NCBI GenBank assembly: GCA_043738095.1
Contig: JAYSZI010000039.1
Coordinates: forward strand, 1-64,000
Length of the DNA: 64,000 bases
Direction of reading: 5' to 3'
Source of the DNA: Lysobacter_K sp043738095
GTDB taxonomy: Bacteria; Pseudomonadota; Gammaproteobacteria; Xanthomonadales; Xanthomonadaceae
Numbering within the stretch: the stretch's first letter is position 1; the number at the start of each line of letters is the position of its first letter. Shown piece after piece: positions 24,360 to 35,868 of the stretch. Position numbers and translations under genes: made by a program. The notes under the pieces were generated by a model. It was not told where the DNA came from. It was given only the letters and a program-made list of their open reading frames with translations, and ran no database searches.

Positions 24360-25931
24360 TTAGGCAACCACTACCGGAATCCTGCCAATGCGCGCCTGCC
24401 ATTCGCGCGGGCCGGTTTCATGCACGGACTCGCCGGTGCTGTCCACGGCAACCGACACCGGCATGTCCTGCACCGTGAACTCGTAGATCGCCTCCATGCC
24501 GAGGTCGGCAAAACCGACTACGCGTGCGGCTTTGATCGCCTTCGACACCAGATACGCGGCGCCGCCCACCGCCATCAGGTACACCGATTGGTGCTTGCGG
24601 ATCGCGGCGATCCCGGCGGGGCCGCGCTCAGCCTTGCCGACCATGCCGAGCAGGCCAGTCTGGGCGAGCACCTGCTCGGTGAACTTGTCCATGCGCGTGG
24701 CGGTGGTCGGGCCAGCGGGACCGACGACCTCGTCGCGCACCGGATCCACCGGGCCGACGTAGTAGATGAAGCGGCCGCGGAAATCGACAGGCAGCGGCTC
24801 GCCGCGGTCGAGCATCTCGACAATCCGCTTATGCGCGGCGTCGCGACCGGTCAGCAGTCTGCCGTTGAGCAGCAGCACTTCGCCGGGCTTCCAGCCCATG
24901 ACGTCTTCCGGCGTCACGGTATCGAGATCGACGCGGCGCCCTTTCGAGCTGTCGTAGGTAAGCTGCGGCCAGTCTCCCAGCGATGGCGGCTCCAGCATCA
25001 CCGGGCCGCTGCCATCGAGCACGAAATGGGCGTGGCGCGTCGCCGCGCAGTTCGGGATCAACGCCACCGGCAGGTTCGCGGCGTGGGTCGGGAAATCCTT
25101 GACCTTGATGTCGAGCACCGTGGTCAGCCCGCCCAGGCCCTGCGCGCCGATACCGAGTGCGTTGACCTTGTCGAACAGCTCCAGCCGCAACTCCTCGGCG
25201 CGGTTGCTCGCCCCGCGCGCCTGCAGGTCGGTGATGTCGATGGGTTCCATCAAGGCCTCTTTGGCCAGCAGCATTGCCTTCTCGGCGGTGCCGCCGATGC
25301 CGATGCCGAGCATGCCCGGCGGGCACCAGCCCGCACCCATCGTCGGCACGGTTTTGAGCACCCAGTCGACGATTGAATCGGACGGATTGAGCATCGCGAA
25401 CTTCGACTTCGCCTCCGAGCCGCCGCCCTTAGCCGCGACGATCACATCGACGGTGTTGCCCGGCACCACTTTCATGTTGACCACGCCGGGGGTGTTGTCG
25501 CCGGTGTTGCGGCGCTTGCCGGCTGGATCGGCCAGCACCGACGCACGCAACTTGTTGTCGGGGTGCTGGTAGGCGCGGCGCACACCCTCGTTGACCATGT
25601 CCTCGACGCCCATGGTGGCGTCGTCCCAACGCACGCTCATGCCGATTTCGAGGACCACGGTGACGATGCCGGTGTCTTGACAGATTGGGCGGTGGCCCTC
25701 GGCGCACATCCGCGAGTTGATCAGGATCTGCGCGATCGCGTCCCTGGCCGCGGGGCTCTGCTCGCGCTCGTAGGCGGCGGCGAGGTTCTTGATGTAGTCG
25801 ACCGGGTGGTAGTACGAGATGTACTGCAGCGCGTCGGCGACAGACTGGATGAAGTCCTCCTGCTTGATCGAAACCGCAGAAGTCGAGAAGAGGGTGCGGG
25901 CAACTGGGGGGGAAGCGGTCACGGTGGGCAT
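24360..25931 (-). CDS. Fumarate hydratase, class I (iron-sulfur)
   Basis: 523-residue single-chain class I fumarase that hydrates fumarate to malate in the TCA cycle. The three cluster-ligand regions are visible: HRPICQDTGIV, GAGWCPPGMLGIGIGG and PNCAATRHAHF. The N-terminal alpha domain and the C-terminal beta domain (GRLLTGRDAAHKRI, VYLMAVGGAAYL) are both complete. It is the same fold family as FumA/FumB. It stands alone with a 134-base gap to the convergent patatin. Confidence 0.95.
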   Translation of the reverse strand: MPTVTASPPVARTLFSTSAVSIKQEDFIQSVADALQYISYYHPVDYIKNLAAAYEREQSPAARDAIAQILINSRMCAEGHRPICQDTGIVTVVLEIGMSVRWDDATMGVEDMVNEGVRRAYQHPDNKLRASVLADPAGKRRNTGDNTPGVVNMKVVPGNTVDVIVAAKGGGSEAKSKFAMLNPSDSIVDWVLKTVPTMGAGWCPPGMLGIGIGGTAEKAMLLAKEALMEPIDITDLQARGASNRAEELRLELFDKVNALGIGAQGLGGLTTVLDIKVKDFPTHAANLPVALIPNCAATRHAHFVLDGSGPVMLEPPSLGDWPQLTYDSSKGRRVDLDTVTPEDVMGWKPGEVLLLNGRLLTGRDAAHKRIVEMLDRGEPLPVDFRGRFIYYVGPVDPVRDEVVGPAGPTTATRMDKFTEQVLAQTGLLGMVGKAERGPAGIAAIRKHQSVYLMAVGGAAYLVSKAIKAARVVGFADLGMEAIYEFTVQDMPVSVAVDSTGESVHETGPREWQARIGRIPVVVA

Positions 25932-26626
25932 CGGGCTGGCAGCGGAGAACCAATTCTACCGGGCGGCGGTCGGGCGGCCTCAAAGCGATCCCTCGCGGCG
26001 GCCCGGCGCACTAAGGACGCGTCCACCCGCCAAATCCGCGCGAAAGCCAGCGGTCGCCCGTTCGCCCGCTCAGGAGCAGCCCCCGCAGCGCTCGCTGCCG
26101 GCTGCGCCGTGCGGGACAGCGGCGGCTGCCGGATAGCCGACCTGCGCAAGGGCATCGGGCGCATTCCTCGGTCAATCGCCCGTCGACGCGGACGGGCTGC
26201 AAGGCACCGGCTGATTCCGGCTCAGCCCGCGCACAAACTTGCTCTGCGTTCCCTCACTTGCAGCCCCACGTTCGACAGGCAGAATCCACCCATGCCCATT
26301 CCCGCCGAATCCAGCGCCGCCGCGCACGCGCGCCGAGAGCCGATCCCGCACAACCGCTTCAACGCGCTGCGCAATCTACCGCCGTGCGTGCGCCTGATCG
26401 GGGCGACCAGCCCCCCGCTGACGCTGACTAGGCTCGGGTTGCGCATCGTCCACGCGTTCCTCCCAGTCGCGATGCAGCTCGATCCTCACCGCACAGGCTC
26501 GCCCTGGGGAACTCAAATGGACGGATATTCACTGTTGCGGGCATGTAACGTCCGCACGCCGCTTGATGCTTCGCGCCGACGCAATCCGCCGCTTCGGCCA
26601 ACGTGTTCCACCCAGAGAGCCCAAGC
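25932..26626. other. About 700 bases without a supported gene
   Basis: Open frames exist here on both strands but none has a ribosome site, a recognisable domain or a sensible composition. The one ATG with some context (26293, MPIPAESSAAAHARRE) gives a residue mix typical of random GC-rich frames. No repeat, terminator or tRNA was seen. The left part must carry the fumarase promoter and the right end the lipoprotein promoter. Confidence 0.5.
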
Positions 26627-26974
26627 ATGATGTCACCGGCTCTTCGCCCCCGAATCATCCGCGCGGCCTGTCTGTGGTCGCTGCTGGCAATGCCTTGGTT
26701 CGTGACTGGATGCAGCGAGGACGCACCGGCCCAGACCCCGCTGATCACCACCCTGCCCCAGGCCGCCTGGACCACCTGCGCGACCGACGACGCGTGCCAC
26801 GCGCGCTGGTTGCCCTGCCGCGGCTGGCGCGCGATCAATCGCGAGCACAGCAGTGAGGTCGAGGCCTGGTATGCGCAGGCAAACCGCGCCTACCTGAGCC
26901 GCGCCGATTGCGACGTGCTGCCAGGCGCTGCACCGGTCGCATTCTGCCGCGCGAAGCAGTGCACCTTGGAATAA
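26627..26974 (+). CDS. Small cysteine-rich lipoprotein, function unknown
   Basis: 115-residue protein with a lipoprotein signal (MMSPALRPRIIRAACLWSLL then AMPWFVTGC; lipid cysteine at residue 29). The mature part of 86 residues has six further cysteines (C51, C57, C64, C95, C107, C112), enough for three disulfides, and is otherwise rich in Trp, Ala and Arg. Ser at +2 suits outer-membrane sorting. I do not recognise the family. It lies between an empty stretch and tex, on the same strand as tex, with about 110 bases between. Confidence 0.6.
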   Translation: MMSPALRPRIIRAACLWSLLAMPWFVTGCSEDAPAQTPLITTLPQAAWTTCATDDACHARWLPCRGWRAINREHSSEVEAWYAQANRAYLSRADCDVLPGAAPVAFCRAKQCTLE

Positions 26975-27084
26975 GCCGACTTTCGCACGCCGCGATTCGG
27001 CCGGCGTCAAGGGGTGGAGGCCCGCGTTGAAGCTGCGACAATCGACGCCCCCTCGGCCTGCCGAGACCAGTCGAAACGGCACCG

Positions 27085-29451
<2,367 letters not shown>

Positions 29452-29534
29452 CGCGCACAGGCATCGGGGCCGGGGAAAGAGCGAGAGCGAGTATTCGCGA
29501 TGCGTTGTTGGCGGCGCGTCTTGCCATGCCACCG

Positions 29535-30089
29535 TTAGAACAACGCGGCTTGTGGGCTCCCCACCACGGTGTAATCCAGCTTTCCCGCCACAAGACGCGC
29601 TGCCGCCGTGTACGAATGGGTCTTATCGCGTCCTGGCGCAACTAGGTGAATCGCCTCCCACCCTCGCGCCTTGAAATCGTCGGAGATCAGACTGCGGTGG
29701 CATTGCCACCACAACGCCTCGGCGCACATCACGGCCGTGCGCTGCGCTCGTGCGAGTTGCGCCCACCGCGCGGTCGCATCGCGACACGGCTGCGTTCCCA
29801 TGTAATCGGCGTAACCGCGGAAACTCGCATTCCGCCATGCGAGGTTCGCCGAGTCTGACTTGGGCGCTCGGCGGCCGCCGAGCTCGGGTCCCGGCAGGTA
29901 GGCGACGCCTGCTTCGGGCAACGCGCGCCCCATCGACTGGGCAGAAAACTACGGATGACACCACGATCCGGCGAAACGCCGAACGTCCACCAGTGCAGTG
30001 ATGCCGGCATCGGTCAGCGTCGACGCGAACACCGCCCAGGCGGGGGTCGAGTGCCCGATCGTCCACAGCGTCGGTGGTGGCTGCGTCAT
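29535..30089 (-). pseudogene. DUF488 family gene interrupted by an in-frame amber codon
   Basis: From ATG at 30089 (MTQPPPTLWTIGHSTPAW) the frame runs 46 codons to TAG at 29951-29949 and then continues without a break for 137 more codons to 29535. Both parts belong to the DUF488 family: LWTIGHSTPAWAVF and ALVDVRRFAGS before the stop, and CAEALWWQCHRSLISDDFKA and RGWEAIHL after it. Family members have Q-F where this gene has stop-F, so a CAG to TAG change is likely. The two preceding R positions (SRRHPQF-like in relatives) are here W and C, also explicable by C to T changes. It is either a recent pseudogene or a read error. Confidence 0.85.
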
Positions 30090-30168
30090 GCCAACCATCG
30101 TGCCCCTGCCGCAGTGAAGTCGCGTTGACGCCGGCCCGGCTAGGCTTCACGCAACCGTGGAGAACGAC

Positions 30169-31848
30169 ATGACCGACGCCGAAAGCAGTCTGGCCCGCAC
30201 CGGACGTATCCTGCGCTTCCTGTTCAAGTACCGCAGCGCCGGCGTGTTTAGTGGACTGGATGTGGATGCAGCCAGCGCGGCCGCGGGCGATGTGCCCACC
30301 ACCGAGGGCAAGCCGGAAGAATTTGTTGCCGACCTAGAGGCACTTGGGCCCACCTTCGTCAAGATCGGTCAGGCGCTGTCCACACGCGCCGACATGGTGC
30401 CGCCGGAGTACCTGCTCGCGCTCGAACGCATGCAGGACAACGTTGCCCCGGTTGCATTCGACGAGATCCGCCCCGTGCTGGAGGAGGAGCTCGGCGTGCG
30501 CCTGAGCAAAGCGTTCGAGAGTTTCGATGAGACCCCACTGGGTTGCGCGTCACTCGCGCAGGTCTATCGGGCGACGCTTCGCGGGGGTCGCCTGGTCGCG
30601 GTCAAGGTGCAACGGCCTGGCATCGGCGACACGATCCGCAATGACCTGGACGCGCTCGCGGGGCTTGCGCAGAAGGTTGACGGCTTCACGGATATCGGCC
30701 GTCGCATGCGTTTCTCCGAGTGGGTGCACGAGTTTCGCAAGACGCTGCTGGCCGAACTCGACTACCGCGTCGAGGCGGAGAACCTCGACCGCTTCAATCA
30801 GCATTTCGCCGCCTATCCCGAAATTTTTGTGCCAACGCCGGTGTGGGACCTCACCCGCGGGCGCGTGCTGACCATGGAATTGATCGCGGGCACCAAGGCG
30901 ACCGACCTCGGTGGTGTGCGGCGCACCGAGCAGAAGCTCGGCCACCTCGCGTCGGCGCTGATGCGCGCCTACCTGGACCAGGTGTTCGTGCATGGCGAAA
31001 TCCATGCGGATCCACACCCCGGCAACCTCCTGGTAACTGAGGACGGTCGGCTGGCGCTGCTCGACCTGGGCATGGTCGCTCACGTCCCGCCCAAACAGCG
31101 CGAACGCCTACTAAAGCTGTTGTTTGCCGCGGTCGATGGGCGTGGCGAGGAAGTCGCGAACGAGTCGATCGCGATGGGTACGCGGCTGGAGGACTTCAAC
31201 GAGGAGGGCTTCGTGCGCGAGGTTGGGCAGATGGTCGCGCGCTACGCCGCACGTTCGGGCGCGCAATCGCTCGGCGAGGGCCGGATGATGCTCGAGCTGG
31301 TGCGCCATGCCACCAACTTTGGCCTGCGCACGCCGCCGGAGCTGACCCTGCTCGGCAAGACCCTGCTCAACCTCGAAGGGGTGGCCGCCGCGCTCGACCC
31401 GCAGCTCGATGTCAAGCAGGTGATCGAGGACCATCTTGAGCACGTCATGCGCCATCGCCTGCGAAAGTTGTTCTCGCCGGCCAACCTCGCCAGCGAGCTG
31501 ATGGAGATCCAGGTGTTGGTGCGCGAGGCGCCACGCAAGCTGACGGACATCCTCTCGCTGCTGGCCGAGAACCGTCTGCAGGTGCGCATGACCGGCCTGG
31601 AGGAATCCCATCTGATGGAGAACCTGCAGAAGATCGCCAACCGCATCAGCACCGGCGTGATTGTCGCGGCGTTGATCATGGCCTCGGCGATGCTGATGCG
31701 GGTGGAGACCGGATCGAGGTTATTCGGCTATCCGGCATTGGCGATGGGGCTGTTCCTGATCGCCACCACGCTGGGGTTGGGCATCGTGGTCAGCGCTTTG
31801 CTCAGCGACCGCCGGGTTAAACCGCAGGAGGAGCGCGGGCCGCGGTGA
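30169..31848 (+). CDS. UbiB/ABC1-family atypical kinase
   Basis: 559-residue member of the ABC1/ADCK/UbiB family. The hallmark KxGQ motif is VKIGQALSTRADMVPPEY; kinase-like motifs are VAVKVQRPGI (ATP-binding lysine), ELDYRVEAEN, HADPHPGNLLV (catalytic loop) and LLDLGMVA (metal-binding aspartate). Two transmembrane helices close the protein (about 495-515 and 525-545). UbiB supports ubiquinone synthesis and lipid transport. It is not in a ubi operon, so it may be a second family member. The start is ATG 30169, with GGAGAA six bases upstream; the GTG at 30157 overlaps that site. Confidence 0.9.
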   Translation: MTDAESSLARTGRILRFLFKYRSAGVFSGLDVDAASAAAGDVPTTEGKPEEFVADLEALGPTFVKIGQALSTRADMVPPEYLLALERMQDNVAPVAFDEIRPVLEEELGVRLSKAFESFDETPLGCASLAQVYRATLRGGRLVAVKVQRPGIGDTIRNDLDALAGLAQKVDGFTDIGRRMRFSEWVHEFRKTLLAELDYRVEAENLDRFNQHFAAYPEIFVPTPVWDLTRGRVLTMELIAGTKATDLGGVRRTEQKLGHLASALMRAYLDQVFVHGEIHADPHPGNLLVTEDGRLALLDLGMVAHVPPKQRERLLKLLFAAVDGRGEEVANESIAMGTRLEDFNEEGFVREVGQMVARYAARSGAQSLGEGRMMLELVRHATNFGLRTPPELTLLGKTLLNLEGVAAALDPQLDVKQVIEDHLEHVMRHRLRKLFSPANLASELMEIQVLVREAPRKLTDILSLLAENRLQVRMTGLEESHLMENLQKIANRISTGVIVAALIMASAMLMRVETGSRLFGYPALAMGLFLIATTLGLGIVVSALLSDRRVKPQEERGPR

Positions 31849-31873
31849 CCGCTCCCTACTTCGCGGGCATTTT

Positions 31874-31897
31874 GCTGATCAGACTTAAGGGATCAGC
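31874..31897. promoter_or_regulatory. Short perfect inverted repeat upstream of corA
   Basis: GCTGATC and GATCAGC flank the ten bases AGACTTAAGG. There is no T run, so it is not an intrinsic terminator. It lies 75 bases before corA and could be an operator or leader hairpin. Confidence 0.35.
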
Positions 31898-31971
31898 GGT
31901 GCGTCCTCCTTGCACATTATTTTTATCCGCACGCAAAGCCAAGGCCTGATGCGAATGAACGAACCTCAGCG

Positions 31972-33000
31972 ATGACCGAATCCAGCGCCGAATCCAAATC
32001 CGAGGCCACGGTCAATGCCACGTTTCCCGCCGGTCGTGCCCAGGTCACCCTGTACGACGCCGATGGTGCTGACCGCGCCGTCGATGTGGATCAGATCGAC
32101 ATCGGCCGCTTGCAGGAACAGCAACTGCTATGGATCGACGTGGAAAGTGATGACTCGGCTTTGATCGACGAACTTGGTCGCCGTCTCGACCTGCCTGCCG
32201 ATGCGATCGCGGCATTGCAGAACATGGAAAGCACACCGCGGGTGGACAACTACGGCGACTGTTTCCATTTGCAGGTGGTCGCCGTCGAGCATGAGGGTGG
32301 GCTCAAGTTCAATGGCACCGTGCTCGGCATCGTCGCCGGCGCGAACTACGTGCTCAGTGTGCATCACCGGCCGGTGCCGTTCATTGCCGCATTGCGCGAA
32401 CGCGAGCGTGGCGAGAGTGAATTGGGCGCTTTGAGCGCCGAGAGCTTCACCGCTTCGCTGCTGAACTGGCAGCTATCCACCTACTTCGCCGCGGTATCGG
32501 ATTTCGAAGCCGTCGTAGAGCGGCTGGAAGTGGAAATCCTGGCGGAAAAGGACGGTCACTGCCTTGAGGACCTGCGCAACCTGCGCCGAGGCGCATCGCG
32601 GTTGCGACGGATGCTGGCGCCGCATCGCGTGGTATTCGGCGGTCTGGCGCGGCCGGATTTCCGACCACGCGCTTCGGGCGAGGCCAACGCCCACTTTTTC
32701 CACCTCGAGACCAATTTTGAGCGGGCGATAGACGTGGTTCAGAACACCCGCGATCTGGTGATCGGCAGCTTCGAACTGTTCAGCAGCCAGACCGCATTGC
32801 GCACCAACGAAGTTATGCGGTCGCTGACGTTCTTCACCGTCCTTATCGGTACGCTCGCGGTACTGGCCGGCCTGCTCGGGATGAATTTTGCCGCGCCGTT
32901 CTTCGAAACGGGCGCCAAGGGTTTCTGGTCCGCGCTGGCGGGCATGGCTATCGTCGTGGTGATCGCGATGCTCGTGGCTCGACGCCGGCGCTGGCTGTAA
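31972..33000 (+). CDS. CorA family divalent cation transporter
   Basis: 342-residue CorA-type transporter. A long cytoplasmic N-terminal domain (about 1-275) leads into two C-terminal transmembrane helices. The signature GMN follows TM1 in LAGLLGMNFAAPFFETG. The protein ends in a basic tail RRRRWL after TM2. Substrates in the family are magnesium, cobalt, nickel or zinc; the loop after GMN does not settle which. A short inverted repeat lies in the upstream gap. Confidence 0.91.
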   Translation: MTESSAESKSEATVNATFPAGRAQVTLYDADGADRAVDVDQIDIGRLQEQQLLWIDVESDDSALIDELGRRLDLPADAIAALQNMESTPRVDNYGDCFHLQVVAVEHEGGLKFNGTVLGIVAGANYVLSVHHRPVPFIAALRERERGESELGALSAESFTASLLNWQLSTYFAAVSDFEAVVERLEVEILAEKDGHCLEDLRNLRRGASRLRRMLAPHRVVFGGLARPDFRPRASGEANAHFFHLETNFERAIDVVQNTRDLVIGSFELFSSQTALRTNEVMRSLTFFTVLIGTLAVLAGLLGMNFAAPFFETGAKGFWSALAGMAIVVVIAMLVARRRRWL

Positions 33001-33080
33001 CTAGCGCCGCTGCTGCAGAGCGGTCCATTGAGGGGGCCGCGTCCGCTAAAATGCCGCTCCTCCCTGCCTGACCGCCGCGC

Positions 33081-33890
33081 ATGTCCTCGCCCTTCGGCAC
33101 CGAAACCGTGCTGGACGTCCGCCACTGGACGGACGACTACTTCAGCTTCACCACCACCCGCGACGACGGTTTCCGTTTCGACAACGGCCAGTTCGTGATG
33201 ATCGGGCTGGAGGTCGAGCAGCCCGACGGCACGCGCCGGCCGCTGCTGCGCGCGTATTCGATCGCCAGCGCCAACTGGGAAGAGCAACTGGAGTTCTTCA
33301 GCATCAAGGTGCCCGGCGGCCCGCTAACCTCGCGCCTGAAGGCGATCCAACCCGGCGACACCGTGCTGATCGGGCGCAAGCCCACCGGCACGCTATTGAT
33401 CCACGACCTGCATCCGGGCCGCAATCTATACCTGCTTGGCACCGGCACCGGCTTCGCGCCGTGGCTGGCGGTGATCAAGGACCCTGCGACCTACGAGCGT
33501 TTCGACCGGGTGATCCTGACCCACGGCGTGCGCTGCGCGGCCGACCTCGCCTATCGCGACTACGTCGTCAGCGAACTGCCGCGGCACGAGTTTCTAGGCG
33601 AGCAGGTCGCCGCCCAGTTGAAGTACTACCCCGCGGTGACGCGCGAGGCGTTCGCGTTCGACGGGCGCGACCAGCGCGGCCGCTTGACCGAAATGATGGC
33701 CAGCGGCCGGATGATGGAGCAACTTGGCATCGAACCGCTGGATCCGCAATTTGACCGCGCAATGCTCTGCGGCAGTCCGCAGATGCTCAGCGATTTCCGC
33801 GCGCTGCTCGACAGCCGTGGCTTCAGCGCCGCGCCGCGCATCGGCACCCCGGGGCAGTACGTGTACGAGCGCGCGTTCGTCGAGAAATAG
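33081..33890 (+). CDS. fpr: Ferredoxin/flavodoxin-NADP+ reductase
   Basis: 269-residue FAD enzyme of the bacterial Fpr type, passing electrons between NADPH and ferredoxin or flavodoxin. The FAD-binding motif is RAYSIAS, followed by the typical IKVPGGPLTSRL. The NADP part holds GTGTGFAPWLAVI and MLCGSPQM. The C terminus AFVEK stacks on the flavin in subclass-I reductases. The likely partners (Fe-S biogenesis, oxidative stress) are not local. Confidence 0.93.
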   Translation: MSSPFGTETVLDVRHWTDDYFSFTTTRDDGFRFDNGQFVMIGLEVEQPDGTRRPLLRAYSIASANWEEQLEFFSIKVPGGPLTSRLKAIQPGDTVLIGRKPTGTLLIHDLHPGRNLYLLGTGTGFAPWLAVIKDPATYERFDRVILTHGVRCAADLAYRDYVVSELPRHEFLGEQVAAQLKYYPAVTREAFAFDGRDQRGRLTEMMASGRMMEQLGIEPLDPQFDRAMLCGSPQMLSDFRALLDSRGFSAAPRIGTPGQYVYERAFVEK

Positions 33891-34041
33891 GCCGCCGGGC
33901 AAGGCCGAGCTTGCACAACTGCGCGATGCGCCGACCAGCCGCGCCAGCTCGGCGCTACCGAAGCGCTGGCGATGCGGCGTTTGAAGTTTGTTTCACACCC
34001 GCCTCCGAAGCTGCACCCCTCATCCAACGAGGGGTCGTCCC

Positions 34042-35175
34042 ATGCGCAGTTCCTTCTTCGGCATTGCCGCCGCCTTTTCGATCGCCTTGGCTGCAACAGC
34101 CCCGGCCGCCGCGTCCAAGGTCGAACCGAAAATCCTGATGGTGGTCAGCGGTGAAGGCCGCGACGCCGGCAAGACGCGCCCCGGATTCGAGTTCGACGAG
34201 TTCGCCCAAGCGTATTGGATCTTCCGTGACAACGGCTTGGCGGTGGAGATCGCCAGCCCCGCTGGCGGCGCCGTGGAGGCGGACAAGTACAACGCCGCAA
34301 TGCCCTTCAACGCGCGGACGCTGGCCGATGCGGATGCGACTCGGCAGCTGGCCGCCACTCGCAGCACCCGCGGACTCTCAGCGCGGGACTACGCGGCGGT
34401 GTTCGTGGTCGGGGGCAAGGGGGCGATGTTCGATCTTCCCCGCGACCCCGCCCTGCAGAAGCTGCTCGCCGGCGTCTACGAACAAGGAGGCGTTGTCTCG
34501 GCGGTCTGTCATGGTCCGGCCGCGCTGGTCGACGTGCGCCTGTCCAACGGCCGCGCGCTGCTCGCCGGCAAGGCGATCACCGGCTTCAGCAACGAGGAAG
34601 AAGCGCTGTTCGGCAAGCGCTGGGCCAAGGAGTTTCCGTTCCAGCTGGAAGACGCCCTACGCGAGCGCGGCGGCCGTTACGAACACGCGCCGATCATGCA
34701 GCCCAAGCTGGTGGTGGACGGACGCCTGATCACCGGCCAGAACCCGTTCTCGACCACACGCGTCGCCGAAGCGATCGTCATCGCCCTGGGTCGCACGCCG
34801 GTCGCGCGCGAGCCGTACCGCGACGAGCACAGCATGGCGCTGGTCGAACGCCTGCTGGCCGGCGACGCCGATGGCGCGCGCATCACTTTGGCCCAGGACC
34901 CGGCGCGCTACCACGTCGAGCTGATCGGGATGCTCGGCTACTACCAGCTCAAGGGCGCGCAGAGGTCCGATCGGGTGCGTGCCGCGGTCGCGATCATGGA
35001 ACTGGCCGCGCCGCACATGCCCGAGCCGAAACTGCAGCTCGGCATCGCCCAGGGCCATCATCGCCTCGGCGACGCCGCGCGGGCGCGCGCCATCCTCACC
35101 ACGCTGCTGGAAGCCAAGCCCGACATGGCCGAAGCTAGGCAACTCATGAAAGAAATCGACGAACTCGATGGATGA
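34042..35175 (+). CDS. Exported DJ-1/PfpI family protein with C-terminal helical (TPR-like) domain
   Basis: 377-residue protein. A signal peptide covers about 1-25 (SFFGIAAAFSIALAATAPAAA). Residues 30-245 form a DJ-1/PfpI (Hsp31/GATase1-like) domain with the conserved Glu at about 50 (RPGFEFDEF) and the nucleophile Cys156 in SAVCHGPAALV. The last ~125 residues are helical and repeat-like (LLAGDADGARI, LGDAARARAILTTLLEAKPD), resembling TPR units. Cytoplasmic relatives act as glyoxalase III, chaperone or redox sensors; export to the periplasm is unusual. It ends three bases before the response-regulator gene, so the three genes appear to form one operon. Confidence 0.82.
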   Translation: MRSSFFGIAAAFSIALAATAPAAASKVEPKILMVVSGEGRDAGKTRPGFEFDEFAQAYWIFRDNGLAVEIASPAGGAVEADKYNAAMPFNARTLADADATRQLAATRSTRGLSARDYAAVFVVGGKGAMFDLPRDPALQKLLAGVYEQGGVVSAVCHGPAALVDVRLSNGRALLAGKAITGFSNEEEALFGKRWAKEFPFQLEDALRERGGRYEHAPIMQPKLVVDGRLITGQNPFSTTRVAEAIVIALGRTPVAREPYRDEHSMALVERLLAGDADGARITLAQDPARYHVELIGMLGYYQLKGAQRSDRVRAAVAIMELAAPHMPEPKLQLGIAQGHHRLGDAARARAILTTLLEAKPDMAEARQLMKEIDELDG

Positions 35176-35178
35176 TCG

Positions 35179-35868
35179 ATGACCCAGGCGACGCTGCGGG
35201 TCCTGGTGATCGAGGACAACCTCGCGTTGCGGGAGAACATCGCCGCGCTGCTGGAGTCGCACGGCCATCGCGCGGATTTCGCCGCCGATGGCCGCACCGG
35301 CCTACAGCTTGCACTCGACGACCCGCCCGATGTGGTGGTGCTGGACCTGACGCTGCCGGGGCTCGACGGCCTGCGCGTCTGCGAGGCATTGCGCACCCGC
35401 GCCGATCGCCACATTCCGGTGCTGATGCTCACCGCGCGCGATGGCCTCGACGACAAGCTGCAGGGCTTCGAAGCCGGTGCCGACGACTACCTGACCAAAC
35501 CATTCGCGGCGGAGGAACTGCTGGTGCGCTGCATCGCCCTGGCCCGCCGCCATCGCGTCGGGGACAGCTACGAGCTGCGCGTCGGCTCGCTGTGCATCGA
35601 TCGCCGCAGCGGCCAGGCACGGCGCTTCGACCAGCCGCTCGCCCTGCACCAAACCAGTTATCGCATCCTGCTGGCGCTGGCCGAAGCCTGGCCGCGCACG
35701 CTGACTCGCTCGGACCTGAGCGAGCGGTTGTGGGGCAATGATCCGCCCGAATCCGATCCGCTGCGTTCGCACCTGTACCTGTTGCGGCAATCGCTCGACA
35801 AGCCGTTCGCTACGGCCATGCTCAAGACCGTGCACGGTGTCGGCTTCAAGCTTGAGGGCGACGCATGA
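35179..35868 (+). CDS. OmpR-family response regulator
   Basis: 229-residue response regulator. The receiver domain (1-120) has acidic residues E12 and D13, phospho-acceptor D56 in VVVLDLTLPG, T85 and K107 (LTKPF). The C-terminal winged helix ends in SHLYLLRQSLDKPFATAMLKTVHGVGFKLEG, an OmpR/PhoB DNA-binding domain with the recognition helix slightly divergent. Its stop overlaps the histidine-kinase start by four bases. The partners are almost certainly the kinase downstream and possibly the DJ-1 protein upstream. Confidence 0.93.
   Translation: MTQATLRVLVIEDNLALRENIAALLESHGHRADFAADGRTGLQLALDDPPDVVVLDLTLPGLDGLRVCEALRTRADRHIPVLMLTARDGLDDKLQGFEAGADDYLTKPFAAEELLVRCIALARRHRVGDSYELRVGSLCIDRRSGQARRFDQPLALHQTSYRILLALAEAWPRTLTRSDLSERLWGNDPPESDPLRSHLYLLRQSLDKPFATAMLKTVHGVGFKLEGDA

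Noticed and set aside
25932..26626. Possible genes in the 700-base gap between fumarase and the lipoprotein
   Set aside because: Frames exist on both strands but show no ribosome site, no domain and random-like composition.
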